A DNA stretch of 64,000 nt from Clostridium sp. TW13. Lineage in GTDB: Bacteria > Bacillota > Clostridia > Clostridiales > Clostridiaceae. Made by a program: the position numbers and the translations under genes. The notes under the pieces are model-generated. The model searched no databases. It worked only from the letters and a program-made list of their open reading frames with translations, and was not told the origin of the DNA. Below are positions 60,271 through 64,000 of this stretch, piece after piece. Position 1 is the first letter of the stretch, and each line of letters begins with the position of its first letter. The stretch is from NCBI RefSeq assembly GCF_024345225.1, contig NZ_BROD01000001.1, positions 2,614,362 to 2,678,361 of the forward strand, read 5' to 3'.

Positions 60271-61027
60271 CTTTAGAGTCACCTCCAAGAAGAGTAACTA
60301 CATCTATGATGCTATTAAAGAATTCCTTTCTTGAACTGTTCCCTCTTACAAGTTCGTTAAATATCTTTCCATCTTTTATAAATAAAATTCTATGAGCATA
60401 ACTTGCGGTAAAAGCATCATGTGTAACCATTAAAATAGTTGCTTCTAATTCTTGGTTTAACTTTTCTATCGAGTTTAGAAGTAATCTTGCTGATTTTGAA
60501 TCTAAAGCACCTGTAGGTTCATCTGCTAAAATAAGTTTTGGATTATTTACTATAGCTCTTACAGCAGCAACTCTTTGCTTTTGACCACCAGACATTTGAT
60601 AAGGGTATTTATTTAATACTCCTCTAATATCCAAACTTTCAGCTGTTTCCTTTATTATTCTATCTACTTCTTTACCCTTCTTCCCTGCAATAGTTAAGGC
60701 CAAGGATATATTTTCATAGGCTGTTAATGTATCTAAAAGGTTAAAATCTTGAAAGATAAAACCTAACTTATCTCTTCTAAAAGCTTCAAGCTTTCTTCCC
60801 TTCAACCTTGTAATATCTTCTCCATCTATCTTAATAGATCCTGTGGTTACATTATCTATAGTTGATATGCAATTTAGTAGTGTAGTTTTACCACTACCTG
60901 AAGGTCCCATTATACCAACAAATTCTCCTTTGTCTACTCCAAAGCTAATATTATCAATTGCCTTAGTCACATTTTCTTTATTTCCATAATACTTTTCTAT
61001 ATTTTCTACTTTTAATATATTTTCCAT
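60260..61027 (-). CDS. BceA-type ABC transporter ATPase
   Basis: A 255-residue ATPase of the MacB/Bce class. Walker A is GPSGSGKTT, Q-loop FIFQDFNLL, signature YPYQMSGGQKQRVAAVRA, Walker B LILADEPTGALD, and the H-loop His is in MVTHDAF. Pairs with the overlapping permease. GGAGGAATAAAC lies before the ATG. It is preceded by a likely BceR-controlled promoter region (61028-61230), so it is expected to be induced by the two-component system upstream. Confidence 0.94.
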   Translation of the reverse strand: MENILKVENIEKYYGNKENVTKAIDNISFGVDKGEFVGIMGPSGSGKTTLLNCISTIDNVTTGSIKIDGEDITRLKGRKLEAFRRDKLGFIFQDFNLLDTLTAYENISLALTIAGKKGKEVDRIIKETAESLDIRGVLNKYPYQMSGGQKQRVAAVRAIVNNPKLILADEPTGALDSKSARLLLNSIEKLNQELEATILMVTHDAFTASYAHRILFIKDGKIFNELVRGNSSRKEFFNSIIDVVTLLGGDSKDVF

Positions 61028-61162
61028 GTTTATTCCTCCTAGTTAGGCATCCTACATAACACATATTGGAACTTGTTATTTGTTTTCAAACGCCTTAATC
61101 ATCTTACAAGTATATTTTAAGACTATTGTTAGCTTTCACATATCGATTTGACTTTCAACTTC

Positions 61163-61178
61163 CTTACAAAATCGTAAG
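61163..61178. promoter_or_regulatory. BceR-like operator upstream of the ABC genes
   Basis: CTTACAAAATCGTAAG contains TTACA-N4-CGTAA, one mismatch from the TnACA-N4-TGTAA box of BceR-like regulators. It lies between kinase and ATPase genes, about 135-150 bp before the ATPase start; a possible -10, TATACT, lies about 50 bp downstream of it (minus strand). Confidence 0.65.
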
Positions 61179-61230
61179 ATTAAGCATCTGAAAGTAAATA
61201 AGTTTATCTGATATTCTATTTTCTTATGCC

Positions 61231-62247
61231 TTAGTTTTTAATCCTTGTAAGATTACTAACAGGAAATATTATTTTAACACAGGTACCTTCCCCCTCTGTG
61301 GAATCTATATCAATTCCAAACCCAAGCTTTGAACAGAGTTTTTTGCATAGATATAACCCTATACCTGTAGATTTACCATATACTCTTCCATTTTCACCTG
61401 TAAATCCTTTATCAAAAACTCTTCCTATATCTCTTGTACATATTCCTATTCCATTATCCTCAATAAATAATACTAAATTATTTTCTCCTTCTTTTGTATA
61501 AAACTTTATACTTGCATCTTGTTTCCTGCTATATTTAATTGAATTTATTACTATTTGATTCACAATAAATTCCGTCCACTTCATATCTGTAACTATATTG
61601 CCAGCAATACCTTCAATATCTACTGATATTTTTTGTTCAATAAAATCCCTTCTATTATTTCGGATTACATTTCTTATTACATTAACTACTTCAAATTCTT
61701 TCACTAAATAATCATTACTTACATCTGTACTTCTGGAATAATATAAGGCTTGATTTATAAATCCTTCCACCTTACGCAAATCATTTTGTAACTTATTCTT
61801 AACTAGACTATCACTATTCTCTAATGTAATCTTTGAGGACGCTATGGGTGTTTTTATTTCATGTACCCATGCTTCTATATATTCTCTATATTCATTTTGA
61901 AGAATTTTATAGGAATTAACATGTTCATGCATCTCTCTATTACTTTGTTGCAAAATGTCATAGATAATCCTCCCCTCAAAAAAACTTGGTTTTTTTATAA
62001 CTTCTGCAATTAAGTATTTTTTATCCAGGTTATCTAATACACCAAAAATCTCATCATAAAATCTCTTTCTTTGAAAGCACTCTATTATAAAGTATATAGT
62101 CATCGGTGAAAACCATATGATGAACATTGAAGTCAATACTACTAACGGAACATCTGCTATAACCATTAATATTAGGACGAATGCGTATATAATCAAGTTC
62201 ATAATTAAAAATGGCAGCTTGGAATATATGTAATCTTTTATTTTCAT
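61231..62247 (-). CDS. BceS-type intramembrane-sensing histidine kinase
   Basis: A 338-residue kinase with two closely spaced N-terminal membrane helices (about 13-55) and almost no extracellular loop, as expected for intramembrane-sensing kinases. The phospho-His lies in VHEIKTPIASSK, followed by N-box (NQIVINSIKYS), G1 (IEDNGIGI) and G2 (STGIGLYLCKKL). It overlaps the response regulator stop by 4 bp. In known systems it takes its signal from the BceAB transporter, encoded directly downstream here. Confidence 0.93.
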   Translation of the reverse strand: MKIKDYIYSKLPFLIMNLIIYAFVLILMVIADVPLVVLTSMFIIWFSPMTIYFIIECFQRKRFYDEIFGVLDNLDKKYLIAEVIKKPSFFEGRIIYDILQQSNREMHEHVNSYKILQNEYREYIEAWVHEIKTPIASSKITLENSDSLVKNKLQNDLRKVEGFINQALYYSRSTDVSNDYLVKEFEVVNVIRNVIRNNRRDFIEQKISVDIEGIAGNIVTDMKWTEFIVNQIVINSIKYSRKQDASIKFYTKEGENNLVLFIEDNGIGICTRDIGRVFDKGFTGENGRVYGKSTGIGLYLCKKLCSKLGFGIDIDSTEGEGTCVKIIFPVSNLTRIKN

Positions 62248-62915
62248 AGCATTATATACCCTAAGCCTCTCTTGGTTTCTATAGCATTATCAAAACCTAT
62301 TTCCTGCAGTTTTTTTCTTATTCTCGTTATATTTACTGATAAGGTGTTATCATCAATGTATAAATCAGAGTTCCATAAGAAGTCCATTAAATCTTCTCTT
62401 GATACTATATTTCCTTTATTCTTCATTAAGCATAGTAATATTTTAAGCTCATTTTTACTTAAGTCTATGGTATTATTCTCATAACTTGCAGTACCCCTTG
62501 CAACATTTAAAGATAACCCTTTATGCTCAATTATTTCTTGCGCTCCTGAATTTCCATATGTTCTTCTTAATACTGAAACTATCCTTGCCAGCAGTATCTG
62601 AGTATTATAAGGTTTTGTGATAAAATCATCTGCTCCTAGATTCATGCTCATAAGCTCATCCATCTCACTGTCTCTGCTGCTAACAATAATTATAGGAACC
62701 TCTTTCTTTTTTCTTATTTCTTTACAAATATAATAACCATCGTAATAAGGTAGATTTATATCTAAAAGGATAAGGTCTGGATTTGCCTCTAAAATTTCAG
62801 AAACTATGTTATCGAATTTATTAGGTCCACAAACTTCATAGCCATATCGACTTAAAAAATCCATTAATTCCTCTTTAATGTTTTCGTTATCTTCTACAAT
62901 CATAATCTTTGACAA
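62244..62915 (-). CDS. BceR-type OmpR-family response regulator
   Basis: A 223-residue regulator. The receiver (about 1-115) has acidic residues in IVEDNENI, phospho-Asp in LILLDINLPYYDG, the switch Ser in IIVSSRDS and Lys in ITKPYN. The winged-helix output domain (about 130-223) has LCLMKNKGNIVSREDLMDFLW and RGLGYIML. Leads the operon with the kinase. GGGGGAATATTCTTTGTC precedes the start. Its probable target is the box at 61163-61178. Confidence 0.94.
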   Translation of the reverse strand: MSKIMIVEDNENIKEELMDFLSRYGYEVCGPNKFDNIVSEILEANPDLILLDINLPYYDGYYICKEIRKKKEVPIIIVSSRDSEMDELMSMNLGADDFITKPYNTQILLARIVSVLRRTYGNSGAQEIIEHKGLSLNVARGTASYENNTIDLSKNELKILLCLMKNKGNIVSREDLMDFLWNSDLYIDDNTLSVNITRIRKKLQEIGFDNAIETKRGLGYIML

Positions 62916-63046
62916 AGAATATTCCCCCTTTTACTTTTTTCTAAATTAATTCCTCTCTAGGTATAATTAGTTATTTAATTGCAAGCTTACTAATATATAT
63001 ATTATAATTGAATTATATACTAATATAGAATAATGGAGGTTTTTTT

Positions 63047-63868
63047 TTGGATAATAATTTAGATACTAACTTAGACACCAATATGGGCTTTTTTCAAAAG
63101 CTAAAAAATAGTACTTATAATTTTAAAGCCTACAAAGTGTTTTTAGCTCAATCTACAGGAAAGGCTGTATTATATATATTCCTGTTATGCCTCATTTTTA
63201 CTTCTATCGCAAATGTAAAAACACTAATTGTAGCTAATTCTCAACTTAATTCTCTTGAAAGTTCTATAAATAAGAACTTTCCTACTATGGAAATAACAAA
63301 AGGGAAACTATCTGTTAAAGCTGAACAGCCAATAAAGTATATAGATAATGATTTCATTTTCATTATAGATACTTCAGGAAAAGCAGATACCTCTCAACTA
63401 GGTAACTACCCTAAAGGACTTCTTGTTACCGAAGATGAAATAATCTATAAAGAAAATGACTATAAAGCTGAAACTATTAGAATGAGCCAAATACAAAATA
63501 TGACATTAAGTGCTGATACAATTACACATTTTATTAAATTGTGTAAAACTATAGGTTTTGCTTTAATAATAATATTCGCCCCTTTATACTCTTTTGTACG
63601 TAAATTAATTGGCGCTGTGATAATATTAGGATTGGGTGGGCTAGCTTTAAGTGCAATTATGGATATAAAGCTTACTTATGGTGAATGTGTAAAACTTGGT
63701 TTATATGCTATTACTGTTCCATATCTAGTAAATACTCTTCTATATTTAATTGGACTTAGCATTCCAGGTTTCATATTAATTTATTATATACTTGGACTTA
63801 TATACCTTGGATTTGCAATTAAAGAAATAGGCACATTCCCAAGCAGACAAGATAATATTATAGGCTAA
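63047..63868 (+). CDS. DUF1189-like membrane protein
   Basis: A 273-residue protein. A membrane helix (about 38-58) is followed by an extracytoplasmic stretch (about 60-165) and four closely packed C-terminal spans (about 170-265), the DUF1189 pattern. The N terminus repeats NLDTN. The start is a TTG at 63047, with GGAGG 7 bp upstream and eight T residues in the spacer region; the first ATG comes 12 codons later without a ribosome-binding site. Divergent from the response regulator gene. Function unknown. Confidence 0.75.
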   Translation: MDNNLDTNLDTNMGFFQKLKNSTYNFKAYKVFLAQSTGKAVLYIFLLCLIFTSIANVKTLIVANSQLNSLESSINKNFPTMEITKGKLSVKAEQPIKYIDNDFIFIIDTSGKADTSQLGNYPKGLLVTEDEIIYKENDYKAETIRMSQIQNMTLSADTITHFIKLCKTIGFALIIIFAPLYSFVRKLIGAVIILGLGGLALSAIMDIKLTYGECVKLGLYAITVPYLVNTLLYLIGLSIPGFILIYYILGLIYLGFAIKEIGTFPSRQDNIIG

Positions 63869-63871
63869 TAT

Positions 63872-63907
63872 AAAAAAATGAGATTGCAAACGCAATCTCG
63901 TTTTTTA
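63872..63907. terminator. Bidirectional terminator after the DUF1189-like gene
   Basis: GAGATTGC-AAAC-GCAATCTC with TTTTTT on the plus strand and an A-run on the other side that reads as TTTTTTT on the minus strand. Shared by two convergent genes. Confidence 0.9.
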
Positions 63908-63908
63908 T

Positions 63909-64000
63909 TTATATAAATCCTTCTATTTTTTCAGCTCTCTTAAAGGAATTTTCAATTATGTCCTTTGGATATCCAATATGCTCTAATAACCTTATGGCAT
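63909..64000 (-). CDS. C-terminal end of an unidentified protein, partial
   Basis: Only the last 30 codons are in the window. They read AIRLLEHIGYPKDIIENSFK and then RAEKIEGFI before the TAA at 63909. The Ile-Gly-Tyr-Pro-Lys-Asp-Ile-Ile pattern resembles the tail of MutS-like ATPases, but this is too short to assign. The terminator at 63872-63907 lies directly behind. Confidence 0.6.
   Translation of the reverse strand, partial: AIRLLEHIGYPKDIIENSFKRAEKIEGFI

Noticed and set aside
61187-61230. CATCTGAAAGTAAATAAG as another end of the element A repeat family
   Set aside because: Only the first nine bases match well; in DNA this AT-rich that is not enough to include it.

Overview
The window is AT-rich and read mostly from the minus strand. 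Strong GGAGG ribosome-binding sites, T-box leaders, two-gene ABC exporters and the protein sequences all point to a saccharolytic Clostridium (sensu stricto, of the beijerinckii/butyricum type). Genus is my inference; species cannot be settled from the sequence. I see no rRNA or tRNA gene, CRISPR array, prophage or intact transposase.

Layout. 1-11928: maltodextrin/glycogen block on the minus strand. A lipoprotein binding protein and two permeases (malE, malF, malG) import maltodextrins. Behind them lie a LacI-type regulator, 4-alpha-glucanotransferase, glycogen phosphorylase, a GH133-type debranching enzyme and a pullulanase cut by the window edge. The malE promoter carries three LacI-type operators and a cre-like site. 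12294-24259: a HAD-like protein; alaR-alaT behind a T-box whose inferred specifier is GCA (Ala); a 51-residue zinc-ribbon protein; a heterodimeric ABC exporter with one degenerate ATP site; a LysR regulator; RNase J; and leuA behind a T-box with inferred specifier CUU (Leu). 24260-32000: a rhomboid-fold protein with a zinc-ribbon tail, an orphan GHKL kinase, galM, a GH1 beta-glucosidase and a KimA-like permease. 32190-37400: the sucrose locus, with scrA alone behind two near-identical ScrR-type operators and scrR-scrK-scrB from a separate promoter.

37652-48973: a run of small regulated units. They are a J-domain protein, a YhgE/Pip membrane protein with a divergent TetR gene, a lone FakA-like domain, a lipoprotein built like EF-Tu domain 2, an XRE-receiver fusion, an SDR, a MerR/GyrI regulator, and two flavodoxin-ferredoxin (EFR1) proteins with TetR and AraC partners. 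49009-52255: selenium genes mnmH, selD and yedF. 52435-58077: an AraC/GyrI regulator, GNATs, a two-gene half-permease pair and an MFS exporter. 58261-62915: a complete Bce-type detoxification module (response regulator, kinase, ATPase, permease) with a BceR-like box between its two halves. 63047-64000: a DUF1189-like membrane protein and the tail of a further gene.

The least explained structure is a pair of related, hairpin-rich intergenic elements, in opposite orientation at 19039-19307 and 29768-29896. They share their ends and core but differ by about 125 nt at one hairpin apex. I know no name for them; a decayed non-autonomous transposon end or an omega-RNA-like or other structured RNA are the working ideas. 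Next are a long imperfect inverted repeat at 54851-54940, an orphan terminator-like hairpin between mnmH and selD, and the EF-Tu-domain-2 lipoprotein.
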